A stretch of 64,000 nt of DNA from Miscanthus floridulus. Lineage: Eukaryota > Streptophyta > Magnoliopsida > Poales > Poaceae. Positions within the stretch are counted from its first letter, which is position 1. Each line of letters opens with the position of its first letter. Positions 22,251 through 31,837 of the stretch are shown in pieces. A program made the translations under genes and the position numbers. The stretch spans positions 61,575,798-61,639,797 of the forward strand of contig NC_089591.1 of the NCBI RefSeq assembly GCF_019320115.1, written 5' to 3'. The notes beneath the pieces were generated by a model, which made no database searches, was not told the DNA's origin, and saw only the letters and a list, made by a program, of their open reading frames with translations.

Positions 22251-24064
22251 TGGCCGCGCGGCCGGCACCGCGGGCAGGGCAAGACTGACCGAGACGACAA
22301 ACTGACAAGAACTTCAATCCGGTGACTTTGGCCCTCATGTAGTGTGGTGTCATTGGTAACTTTGACTAGTAGAGTAACAACGAGTTAGGACTGTAGCATC
22401 GGCATGATCGAGGGCTTGCTTGTTATTATTGAGAGAGACAAGGGGTAAATGAGAAGCTGCATTTATGCCTGGAGCCTTGGACGCACGCAATTCCGTCCTC
22501 CTTCCGGAGGAAGAAACTCCTGCCCTTGTCTCCAGTGAGGCAGTGACAGTGGGCCATTGATGTGGTCCAGTCCAGCTGTTACGCATGGAATCTACGGATG
22601 CTCTCCAATGGACTAGTGCAAAAAAAATCCTGGTTCAGTTTACAATTCAGGTTTGGTAGGCCGTTGGCGCAACCTGCACCTGCTTGTTCAGGCAACAGCA
22701 ATTCCTTCATCCAGAATTCCAGACCAGAATCAGCACTGCTGCGCCAAGATGTGTATCAATTCTACTGCGATTATTATTTTCATTACTAGTAGTAGATTAC
22801 TAGACAACTAGACATGTTGTTGCGGTAAAGTTTGTGACATACATCATCAGATCACTTTTTGTCTCTTCGCACTTGTCATTCTGATGATGCTGAAAGCCTG
22901 AAAGCTAGCGCGCTGAGAGCTGGGGAGGCCACTGATCGATTGATGCCGAGCGCGCGCATGCAGCATGCTTTAGCATACCTTCAACTCTAATCAAAGTAGC
23001 TTATCGCCAGCAGACATCAAGCACTACTTCCCAGCTGCTGTTTGCTTTTTTGAGAGGGTGACTGGTTGTGATTTGTGCGAGAAGGATAGATGGTGCTCAT
23101 TGATTGAGCAACCAATCGCCAGACATTGGTTGCAGCATATGCATCCCAAGTTGGTTTGGTTCTGGCTACGTGGTATAAGTAAAATGACAGATGCCAGTTT
23201 GGTGGGAGTTTCTGCTCTATGCTATAGATGATATGGCGTTACTGAAATTATAATGTTTGACAAACAAAAAGATACAACACTATATTCAAATGTTATTTGG
23301 GGCGACATATTGGATAAGGTTTTAGGTGCTGTTACAAAAATAGTAGGATCGGGAACTTGTGCGCAAGATATATGTGTTGTCCTTTGAAAACTACCACAAT
23401 AGAGATCTTTGGCAATCATCATCAACGGTGGTTTAGCAATAGGACTAAGTTAAGGGCTATAGATTGTTTCTAAACATATTGTTCATCAAGAACTATGCAT
23501 TTGCTTTCACAGCACACTAATATAATAAGGAATAGCTAAAGCATCTCTTGGTATAAAGGTTGAATCTTCCTAATTCATTATTTAAAAATGGTTTTCTGCT
23601 GCTTAACCGAACAAAGACAAGTGTAAGTTAAGCCCTCTTAGAGTAACTTAAGTAAGGACCCTATTCAAGCCAGCAGGTGGCGGGTATGCCACTCGAATAG
23701 GTTTGTACTTAGATCCACAAAGTAGGAGACCCTCAAATCTCCTCCCCCTCCACACTAAAACACTCATTCTTAGGGGAACTGAAGTGAGCCCCTATTCTAC
23801 CGTTGGGCCCGTTGCTCCCTCGGTGTCCCTTTGGATCAACACGAGCTGAGGCCTTCGCTCGCGCCCTCTCCTCCTTCATCGCCTACCGGCCCCTCCCCCG
23901 GTCGTCTGGCATGCTTCCCCGGCTTGCCCCTGGTCGTCGCGCTTCCTCGTCTGCCCCTCTCCCGCTCGCCCACCACTGGTGCGCCCTCCCCGACGGCCCT
24001 TCCCTAGCTCGCTCGCGCCGATAGCTCCCTACTTCCCCACCGGTCAGATCGAGCCTCCTTTGTC
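22251..24064. other. Unassigned intergenic sequence
   Basis: No gene recognised. 23770-24030 is GC-rich and carries a chance + frame (23803-24024). The rest is of average composition with no identifiable transposon ends. Confidence 0.4.
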
Positions 24065-24313
24065 CCAGGCACCAACATACTTTCCACTTCTACCACAAGG
24101 ATCAGTTGAGATAAAAAGAACGACTTGATTTTTCCTGCTTTTGCTATAGTTAAATGATCCTCCTCCGATAATTCATTCAATCCAAGAATTGCGATAATGT
24201 CCTGAAGTTCTTTGTAACGTTGTAAAGTTCCCTTCACTCCTTGCATTGTTTCATAATGTTTGTTGCCAATGATCCGAGGTTGTAACATAGTTGTTTGAAT
24301 CTAAAGGATTTAC
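24065..24313 (-). pseudogene. atpB: Nuclear plastid-DNA insertion: fragment of chloroplast atpB
   Basis: On the minus strand the translation runs MLQPRI, then [13 protein letters not shown] and [11 protein letters not shown], the central-to-C-terminal part of the ATP synthase CF1 beta subunit, preceded by the DNA equivalent of plastid 'PLDS'. Only about 80 of roughly 500 residues are present. Compared with what I know of plastid atpB, there are many substitutions (for example N for D in the ILGLDELSEED block), a short loss just before the Met codon and a loss of about 17 bases near the end, after which similarity fades at about 24071. It has no start or stop context and is a decayed nuclear copy (NUPT), not a gene. 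Confidence 0.85.
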
Positions 24314-25123
24314 TGCAGCACCAGCGCGAGCTCAGCCATGGCCCACGACCCCGACGCGGGCGCAGCCTAGCGAGCTCGGCCACGGCCACGACCATGTTGC
24401 GGGTGTGGCCTCGGGCCTGGCGTGGGTGCGGGCCCGGCCATGGTGCAGGCGCAACCTCAGTCCCGGTTGCTAGTTGCAGATTGGGCATAAAACGGTGAAA
24501 AGGACGGTTGCTAGTTGCAGATGGGCATAAACGGTGAAAAGGACGGAAGAAGAAGAAGGTGAGGGAGGATAACATGCGAGTTCCACCTAAGGGATGTGTA
24601 ACAAAGCAGAGACATGGTATTATCCTTTTTATTTTCAAACATAAAACAGGGATATCCCATCCCCTCAATCAAACACATAGCAGAGATCATCCCATAAAAA
24701 AACTAAAATGGATCCATCCCATCTCCCATTCCATAACCAAACACACTCCAAATAAAAATCCTGGTTTAGGGGGCTCATTGTCGCCTGTCGGAGCTACCCC
24801 CGTGGAGTCATGGGCCGATACAGAACTGCACCTCGCTGAGAGCTCTCCGATCCGATCCAATGCCAATTCAGAACAGAAAACGTTGAATGTCGTCTGTACA
24901 ATATTTTAGACATTAAGGGACAATGACATCCAGCTTGCATTTGCATGCCTACGCAGGAAGGCGCGTGTTGATAGTTGCTTCAGAATGAGGTGACGTCCTT
25001 TAAATTCTGACTAGAAGTTCATATAAGACAAATTAAACAACTTGACATGTGATCTTGCCATTTTATGATTTGTTTATAAATATAGGACCTACGCAAACAC
25101 ATGTAGCGGAACTGAAAACAAAT
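24314..25123. other. Unassigned intergenic sequence
   Basis: 24320-24480 is GC-rich with overlapping frames. A direct repeat GGTTGCTAGTTGCAGAT.GGGCATAA occurs at about 24465 and 24505 with a period near 39 bases. Nothing else was recognised. Confidence 0.4.
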
Positions 25124-25237
25124 GCCATGTTCGCTTGGTTCATAAGCTATGGCTGAAAGTACTGTTGGCTGATTTGTTGTGAGAGAAAAATATTGTTCGT
25201 TGACTGAAAAATACAGCTTATAAGCCAAGCGAACATA
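25124..25237. mobile_element. MITE, GTTCGC-terminus family, copy c
   Basis: GCCATGTTCGCTTGG and CCAAGCGAACAT form near-perfect inverted ends, continuing inward as TTCATAAGC / GCTTATAAG. The interior carries GATTTGTTGTGAGAGAAAAA. About 114 bp, non-coding. Confidence 0.75.
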
Positions 25238-26019
25238 ACGAAATTAGTCCAATCGGCAGTCTAGCCATAATTCCATAATCAGAATATACCTGCATGTAAG
25301 GTTGTAAGAGAACCGGATGCTATATTTTATAGACCAGTGGTGATTATGCTTTATTGGTTCCAAACCGCAGGTTATTTTAGCCACTTCTTCTGTATCTATG
25401 CTTTATTTTCTGTTATTATTCAGACAACATGTAATTTTATCATTGTTTGGCTATAAAAAAAAATCTCTTGTGGGTTTGTCTTTTTAGTTGTACTATTTGT
25501 CTGTATAAGATTGTTGCCTAAGATTTCTAAAGACTCAGGAACCTAAAATATAAAAACTCCCTATTTTAGCATTATCGAAGTTAGATTTTGACTAAGTTTA
25601 TAGATAAATATTCAAATACCTACAATTTTATTATCAAAACATATTTTACCAAAAAAAAGTTAGTGAAACTAATATGGTATCGTAGATGTTTATGTCCTTT
25701 TCTAATTAATCACATTATTTTTTAATTTAGTATAAATCTAAAAGCGAACTATGAAGTGAGTTAGAAAAGAGATAGTACTATGTAGCTGAGCAAGTAGCTC
25801 ACCGAGACTCAGCTCAACGTTGAAAATATGACATTGTCATGGCTAAAGGCATACTGTAATGTACAAAAGCAGGTAGATTGTTGAGTAAAAGGGGGATTGA
25901 TACCAGTCCTACGTGAAGGTGAAAGTCTTTCAGGATCAGTGAACTACTCGTAGTTCATTTGGTTGGATTGTGGAACTTGTGTGCTTGAATTGATCTTAGA
26001 CTGTGTTAAAAGGAGGTGA
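25238..26019. other. AT-rich intergenic sequence
   Basis: Contains a segment (about 25550-25790) that looks like a decayed MITE with CTCCCTATTTTAG at one end, but its partner end is too diverged to be sure. No genes. Confidence 0.35.
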
Positions 26020-26145
26020 CTTTTAGTGGTAGGCGATGTATCCATCAATAACGAGACGTGATGATTTTCTTAATCTTGAAATCTGAAATATTAGTCTCAG
26101 TCTTTCGGAGGTGCTCATAAAGGTAAGGTGTATGTGTGTTCACCA
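26020..26145 (+). mobile_element. Partial SINE (same type as at 1885)
   Basis: Contains GGCGATGTATCCATCAATAACGAGACG, then CAGTCTTTCGGAGGTGCTCATAAAGG and GTGTATGTGTG, the 3' half of the tRNA-derived SINE. The promoter half is not recognisable. Confidence 0.5.
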
Positions 26146-27668
26146 TAATTCAAAAATAAATCTCTTAGAATCAGAATTCCATAATTTCCTCATCGACTCT
26201 TGCAAGCCTAGCTTAGATCTCAAGCGTGGTTGCAACAAACCAAAACCAAAAGGTGATCGTGGTTGATTTAACAATCAAATTTTAGTGTGCCAAATCATCA
26301 GTTGGCTATGATTCTAACATGAAACCATGGGTCTCCATACGGAGAAACATGAGCACTGCTTTATCTATCCGAGAGACCATTTGATAGAGCTTCTCGGTGC
26401 GGTTTCTCTCTAAGAATCACTCCTCAGACAAATAACAAAGCTACATGTAGATTCCGGTGAAGAGCAGACAAGAATCACTGCTCTATTTATAATAGGAGTT
26501 GAAAACTAAAAAAAATATGTTTCTCACAGCTTCCTATTCAATCTTCACTAACATCACTTCAGAATCAATTCTTATTAGCTGCTCACCACCCTACCCCCGA
26601 CCCCCACCCCTCACCAGAATCAATTAAAACCACTCTACAAAATAATCAAGGAGCTAAAGCTAAGAATCAGAGTTAAGCTCTGTCAAACAGCCCTAAGCAT
26701 ACATATACAAAAAAAAAATTAAGGTGAATCTGTCTAGCCAACAACGGGTTGTTTTAGCCCTCCCAACAACCAGATTTTTTCCATGCACTTACACTGTCTT
26801 GTAGCTATATTTACACCGCATTATTACTATATTTACAATGATTTCGTCAGCGTAATTTTTTCGACAGAGTGATGTAATTTGGAAATAACACAAATATATG
26901 CCAAAATTTCAAAGAAAATTACAAAAAAAATTTATGAATTCTAGACATCAGAGAAATATATGTCAAATTATTCATAAATTCTTCAGAAATTTCAGAACAA
27001 ATAGAATATTCAGAAAAGAGACGAATGGAGGCCGAAGGAAAAAGGCGAAGAATCCCGTCCCGTCCAGCGGTCCAGGGCATCATCATCGCCAATAACGCCA
27101 CAGCTCACGACCCACCGGTCAAGATCCGCACTGGTTGACGACAGAAGTAGAGAAAAGGCTGGAAACCTGGGCCATCCAACTGTTGCGGAGGCAGCAGCAG
27201 CCGCATCCGACGGCCACAAAAACCGATTGTTGGAGAAGGCCAAAACAATCGGATGTTGTTTAGCAAATCTGAAAATTAATCCGATGAGATATGTGCAAGT
27301 GAAATTTCCTCAACATAGAGTTGTAGCCTGCCTGACTGAAAACTGAACAGTACGGTATTTGAGATATTTGGGAGATGACACATATATCTTGCGTATCCAT
27401 GCATACGTAGAAATTGCTGTGCTGTAGGCTACGTTATGTAGTTGTTTTTTTCCAGAATGAGTCGACGTGCTCAGAATTCCTTGTTGGTTTCTCGAAAAAA
27501 AAAATCCTCGTTGCAAAAACGTGTACCAGATCTGAGACGAAATTAGTCCAGTCGGCATCCCAATCCTGAAACCGTGAGCAGAGAACATCGAAATAATGTA
27601 ATAGAACAGGTTGCCATTAATTTCTAGAGGTTATTGACGTAGGAGTAGTACTACGTAGCGTAGCAGTG
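26146..27668. other. Unassigned intergenic sequence
   Basis: No gene recognised. About 26880-27010 is AT-rich with many AAATT motifs. 27010-27250 is of higher GC with chance frames on both strands. Confidence 0.4.
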
Positions 27669-27793
27669 TCTTCGTCTGATAAAAACAGATATTTATACGA
27701 TCGTGGATTATAAGTTGAAATAGTATTTTTCTCTCACATCAAACCAACCAGCAGTAAATAATCCACGATCGTTTACGACGAAACGAACGGGCC
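27669..27793. mobile_element. MITE, GTTCGC-terminus family, copy d
   Basis: Inner inverted pair CGATCGTGGATTA / TAATCCACGATCG (about 27699 and 27757), with GACGAAACGAACGGGCC at the right end. The interior holds GTATTTTTCTCTCACATCAAACCA, the complemented family core. It lies about 390 bases upstream of the glyoxalase-family gene. Confidence 0.65.
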
Positions 27794-28186
27794 GATTGCT
27801 TCCCAGCAAATAAGAGCTGTTGTGGAAGCAGCAAGGCATTGACAAATTCAGATTTGTGGATCACGGATCAGGCAAACGAATGACAAAACGATGAGCCAGC
27901 AATTTAGTCATTAAAAAAAAGTCAGCAATATGCACGTCGGTGAACGAGTAAGGGGATTGGTATGAATCCTACGTCGTCTACGTGGACGTCAAAGTCATCC
28001 CTGAATCTACTCATCCATTGGATGGTTTATTTCGCGTCATATATGTCACACACGAGCTTTCTGTCTCTTGGCCTGAAGCCCAGAACGAGAGGTGTCGTTT
28101 ATTCACCGATCAAGCCTCTGATTTCCGACCAACAGCTGCGTTACCTTACCTGTGCGTAGCGTAGGCGACTCTCCCGTAAAACCTCT
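27794..28186 (+). promoter_or_regulatory. Region upstream of the glyoxalase-family gene
   Basis: Non-coding sequence between a MITE and the ATG. No clear TATA box was found. Short ORFs at 27962-28164 lie in several frames and are not supported. Confidence 0.35.
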
Positions 28187-29249
28187 ATGGATTTCCATGA
28201 GAAGGATGCGCACAGCTCTGATGAGCATGAGCCTGCTCCCCTCCCTCTCGTCCGCCTGAACCACGTCTCGTTCCAGTGCGAGTCCGTGGAAGCATCGGTC
28301 GGCTTCTACCAGCGTACGCTTGGCTTCGAGCTCGTCAAACGCCCGGCATGGTGAGCAGCCATTTCGCACAACACAATATACCACTGCCTTGCCTGCTACT
28401 GCCTGTTACTCCATCGAAATTTGTTATGTTTATAACTCGTTGCTTTTAAGGCTGCACAAGTACGGCATGGGGATACATCTACTGCAGCGCGGCTCGGATT
28501 CCAGCGCTCCGGCGGCGGCTGCAAGACCGCCGGCGATCAACCCCAAGGGCAACCACATTTCTTTTCAGGTGACCGCCAGTGCTCTCGCGCTCGCGCAGAA
28601 CTGACGTGCTAATTTGGCCTTGATTATCTGCTCCCCCTAAAGTTTACTCTCCCTATGTGATCGAACGTTTTGGACATATACATGGAGTATTAAATATAAA
28701 CTAAAAAAAATAAATAATTACATAGTTTGCGATTAATTTATAAGACGAATTTTTTAAATCTAATTAGTCCATAATTTGACCAGGTGGCGCTACAGTGCAT
28801 ATATGCTAATGACGGATTAATTAGACTTAATAAATTCATCTCGCGGATAACTATTGTAATTTATTTTTTTATTAGTATCCGAACACCCTATGCGACATCC
28901 CTATACGACATCTAATATGACACCCAAAACTTTATACCCTAAATTTAAAGGAGGCCTTAGTCAATAGTAGAAAGTACCCGCTGATCGGTTGTGCTCGTTT
29001 ACAAATGGCATGCAGTGCACGGACATGGGGCTCATGAAGGCGAGGCTGGGCGACATGGGGCTGGAGTTCGTCGCGGCGCGGGTGCGGGACGGCGAGACGG
29101 TGGTGGAGCAGCTCTTCTTCCACGACCCGGACGGCAATGTGATCGAGGTCTGCGACTGCGAGAAGCTCCCCGTGATACCCCTCGACGATGCGGGCGGCGC
29201 CGGGCTTCCCAGTCTGCTGCTGCCGGTGGAAACGAACGTGCATGGCTAG
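28187..29249 (+). CDS. Glyoxalase I / VOC superfamily protein
   Basis: Three exons (28187-28350, 28451-28568, 29016-29249) join in frame through GT-AG introns to give 171 residues. The protein shows the paired beta-alpha-beta-beta-beta VOC pattern: LNHVSFQCESVEASVGFY (24-41) with LGFELVKRP, then GIHLLQ (62-67), NHISFQ (89-94) and FFHDPDGNVIEVC (128-140). H26, H90 and E138 stand at positions that usually bind metal in this fold. It resembles the plant GLYI-like group annotated as lactoylglutathione lyase family; whether it is a true methylglyoxal-detoxifying enzyme cannot be told, since many members lack activity. No transit peptide is obvious, so it is probably cytosolic. Intron 2 carries a 340-bp MITE-like sequence. 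The first ATG in frame before a conserved core was chosen. Confidence 0.88.
28617..28956. mobile_element. MITE-like element in intron 2 of the glyoxalase-family gene
   Basis: Begins GGCCTTGATTATC and ends TTTAAAGGAGGCC, with interior blocks CATGGAGTATTAAATATAAA, TAATTACATAGTTTGCGATTAA and CTAATTAGTCCATAATTTGAC shared with the elements at 20534 and 29654. The ends are imperfectly inverted and no target duplication was confirmed. Confidence 0.55.
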
Positions 29250-29653
29250 TTCGTGGTGCTTGTTCATTGGTTGCTTAGCACGATTATTTGATTCGTTTGA
29301 TTAGTTTCGTGAGTTGTAAATAATACTGTAATAACAGGCAGTTCTGCACGCTAATACTGTGGCTCGCACTGTACATCTGTTTGTCAAATGCCAAGTGTCC
29401 GTATTGTATATATACAGCTATACAAGTTGGGAGATTTCCTGTTTACGGGTCTTCCAAGCTGAATCTACGGCCGACCTTTTGAACAGTGGGTTCCCTACCG
29501 GGAAAGCTAAAAAGCCCGTGTAGCAAGCACCTCCTTTCCCTTTGCGTTCCCACGTGACGCGATGGTCAGAGCCAGCAGAGAGAGATAAGCACATTTCCAG
29601 CTGTTGCGTATGTACTGCTTTTGCAGTGACGATGAAAGTGGCTTTACTACCGA
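29250..29653. other. Downstream of the glyoxalase-family gene
   Basis: Probable 3' UTR at first (AATAATACTGTAATAA near 29318 could act as a polyadenylation signal), then intergenic sequence without recognised features. Confidence 0.4.
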
Positions 29654-29884
29654 GGGCTTGTTTAGTTTTCAAAAAATTTAACACAGTACTCATTACATCG
29701 AATCTTACGGTATATGCATGGAGTACTAAATGTAGACGAAAAAAAACTAATTGCATAATTGGGTGAGAAATTGCGAGACGAAACTTTCGAACCTAATTAG
29801 TCCATAATTAGACACTAATTGTCAAATACAAACGGAAGTGCTACAGTAGCTAAAACCCAAAAAATTTTGGATTTAAATGCGCCC
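29654..29884. mobile_element. MITE with GGGCTTGTTTAG ends
   Basis: GGGCTTGTTTAG on the left faces TTTAAATGCGCCC on the right. The interior contains CATGGAGTACTAAATGTAG, CGAACCTAATTAGTCCATAATTAG and GGAAGTGCTACAGTAGC, the common grass family also seen at 20534. About 231 bp, non-coding. Confidence 0.7.
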
Positions 29885-30032
29885 TAAAGTATGCGCCACA
29901 TGCAAAGCTACAGCTAGCGTCATCACTGAAAATGTCACGCAATGCAAAAAAAAAATTCACCTTTGAATGAAAGGATTAAAGAGGAATGTCACGCGACGCT
30001 ATTCAGTGGGAGTATATCTGTTGTGTGACTGG

Positions 30033-30291
30033 CAGGGATGAAAACGGTAAGGATATTTTTCGACCGTATTTAAAATCGAATCCGTTTAGAGAGGTTGAGA
30101 TCTGTCTATATCCGAGTCCGGATATCCAACATCCGATACTATATTTGTATCCGAATACTCAAATCGTATATTTATGATGTCGATATTCAATCGTATCCTA
30201 TCCGACATAGTTAACACTATCCGTATTCAAATCCGAATTCGGACATAAATATAAAAACAATCCGTCCGTATCATATCGGTTTTCATCCCCA
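30033..30291. mobile_element. Non-autonomous hAT element with perfect 8-bp target duplication
   Basis: The ends CAGGGATGAAAACGG and CGGTTTTCATCCCCA are inverted repeats, and GTGACTGG flanks both sides exactly (30025-30032 and 30292-30299). The 8-base duplication and CAGGG-type ends identify the hAT superfamily. The 259-bp interior is packed with ATCCGAAT/CGGATA subterminal motifs and has no coding capacity. It ends 306 bases upstream of the ndhM start codon, inside its likely promoter. Confidence 0.92.
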
Positions 30292-30299
30292 GTGACTGG

Positions 30300-30597
30300 C
30301 GACAAACCGCGTACCCGAAATCGCAAAGCAACCGCACCAGCGTTCACAGCCCAATGAGAAGCCTGCTTGGCCCAGTCGTGCGCTGTGCAAAGTGCAAACC
30401 GAAACCGAAGTCAGTGGCAGAAACAGCCCTTATCCAAAAAAAAAAAGTAGGAGACACAAGCCACGCTCTGCGCGTTAAGACGCTTGTGGCTGCAATGCAC
30501 GGCAGCAGCAGCAGGCGCGGACCGAGCAAAAAAACAGCACCAGCCAAAGCAGAGTAGCAGGAGGCGCGAAGAAGCAGAGAGAGGCCACAGCCACAGC
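30300..30597 (+). promoter_or_regulatory. ndhM proximal promoter and 5' UTR
   Basis: The sequence between the hAT element and the ndhM ATG. No canonical TATA box is visible, which is common for nuclear photosynthesis-related genes. An ORF reading into ndhM from 30484 exists, but the conserved protein starts at 30598. Confidence 0.4.
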
Positions 30598-31496
30598 ATG
30601 GCGACCACGGCGTTTCTATCCCCGGCCAAGCTGGCGCTGCAAGGGCGCCGGTTCGCGAGCGCCAAGACGGCGGGAGCGGGACGCGTCAGCGTCAGGGTCA
30701 GGGTCCCTCCGGCGCGAGCCCAGCAAGAGCAGCAGGTGAAGGAGGAGGAGGCCGAGGTGGCGACCTTGCCGCCGACGCAGGGCGCCGAGGAGCAGGCGCA
30801 GGCGAGGAAGGGGGACGCGCAGTCGCTGCCGCGGCAGCCGCTGGCGGAGAGCAAGAACATGAGCCGCGAGTACGGCGGGCAGTGGCTGAGCTGCACGACG
30901 CGGCACGTCCGCATCTACGCCGCGTACATCGACCCGGAGACCAACGCGTTCGACCAGACGCAGATGGACAAGCTGACGCTCATGCTCGACCCGCAGGACG
31001 AGTTCGCCTGGACAGACGAGGCCTGCCAGATGGTCTTCAACGAGTTCCAGGACCTCGTCGATCACTACGAGGTAACCTCTGTAGTTACTCCCCCCACTCC
31101 AACAGCTCCGATAGATAATTTAATGTCCGAAATTCATACGGTCATTTTTTTTATTTCCTCTACTTTAATGCAAGGCAGGACTCCTGCTATTTTTTTTTTA
31201 AAAAAAAAGAAAAAATCATACAGTCATGGCAAAAGAAGTGCTCAGTATGAGGATAGCTAGCTGTGCACTACTGGATGTCTTCATGGCTCATTGCTGGACT
31301 CGTTTCTTCTTTGAAACAGGGGGCTGAGCTGTCGGAGTACACACTTCGGTTGATTGGGTCAGACCTTGAGCACTACATCCGCAAAATGCTGTACGACGGG
31401 GTGCTCAAGTACAACATGAGGTCCAGAGTCCTCAATTTCAGCATGGGCAAGCCTCGGATGAAGTTCAACAGCAACCAGATCCCAGAAGCAAAATAG
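30598..31496 (+). CDS. ndhM: NAD(P)H dehydrogenase-like complex subunit M, chloroplastic
   Basis: Two exons (30598-31071, 31320-31496) join after HYE through a 248-bp GT-AG intron, giving 216 residues. A Ser/Ala/Arg-rich N-terminus of about 45 residues fits a chloroplast transit peptide. A Glu/Gln-rich linker follows, then the conserved core: [17 protein letters not shown] (82-98), [19 protein letters not shown] (101-119), [11 protein letters not shown] (about 121-131), and in exon 2 [18 protein letters not shown] and [10 protein letters not shown]. These are signature segments of NdhM, a subcomplex A subunit of the thylakoid NDH complex that runs cyclic electron flow around photosystem I; the subunit is shared with cyanobacteria and nuclear-encoded in plants. 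It is full length. It converges on the minus-strand acidic-protein gene, with 341 bases between stop codons. Confidence 0.95.
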
Positions 31497-31837
31497 AATG
31501 TACTTATCCAACACCCTTAAGAGAATGGTTTCTCCATTCAATTGCTGAATAAGATGTATACTTTGCAGTTCCAGATACGAACCGCATTCCAGAATTCAGA
31601 TTATACAGATGCAAAGTCATACCGATTCTAGCATTTTGTCACCCCTGCACAGTAATACCCACATAACGGGAGTCTGGGCAAGATAAGGGTTCGCTCCAGT
31701 TTAGTTTCTGCTAATAGATATCACCGAAGACCCCATGAGTACCACTGGTCAAAGTTGCACAGAGATGACCACGCTAACTTACCAAACGACTTTCTGAACT
31801 GGATGGAGTAATAGCTAGTATGGGTAACCCTCTCCCA

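Noticed and set aside
30484..30597. N-terminal extension of ndhM
   Set aside because: The frame is open upstream to 30484, but the stretch is Lys/Arg/Gln-rich and unlike a transit peptide; the start at 30598 gives the usual NdhM length and N-terminus.
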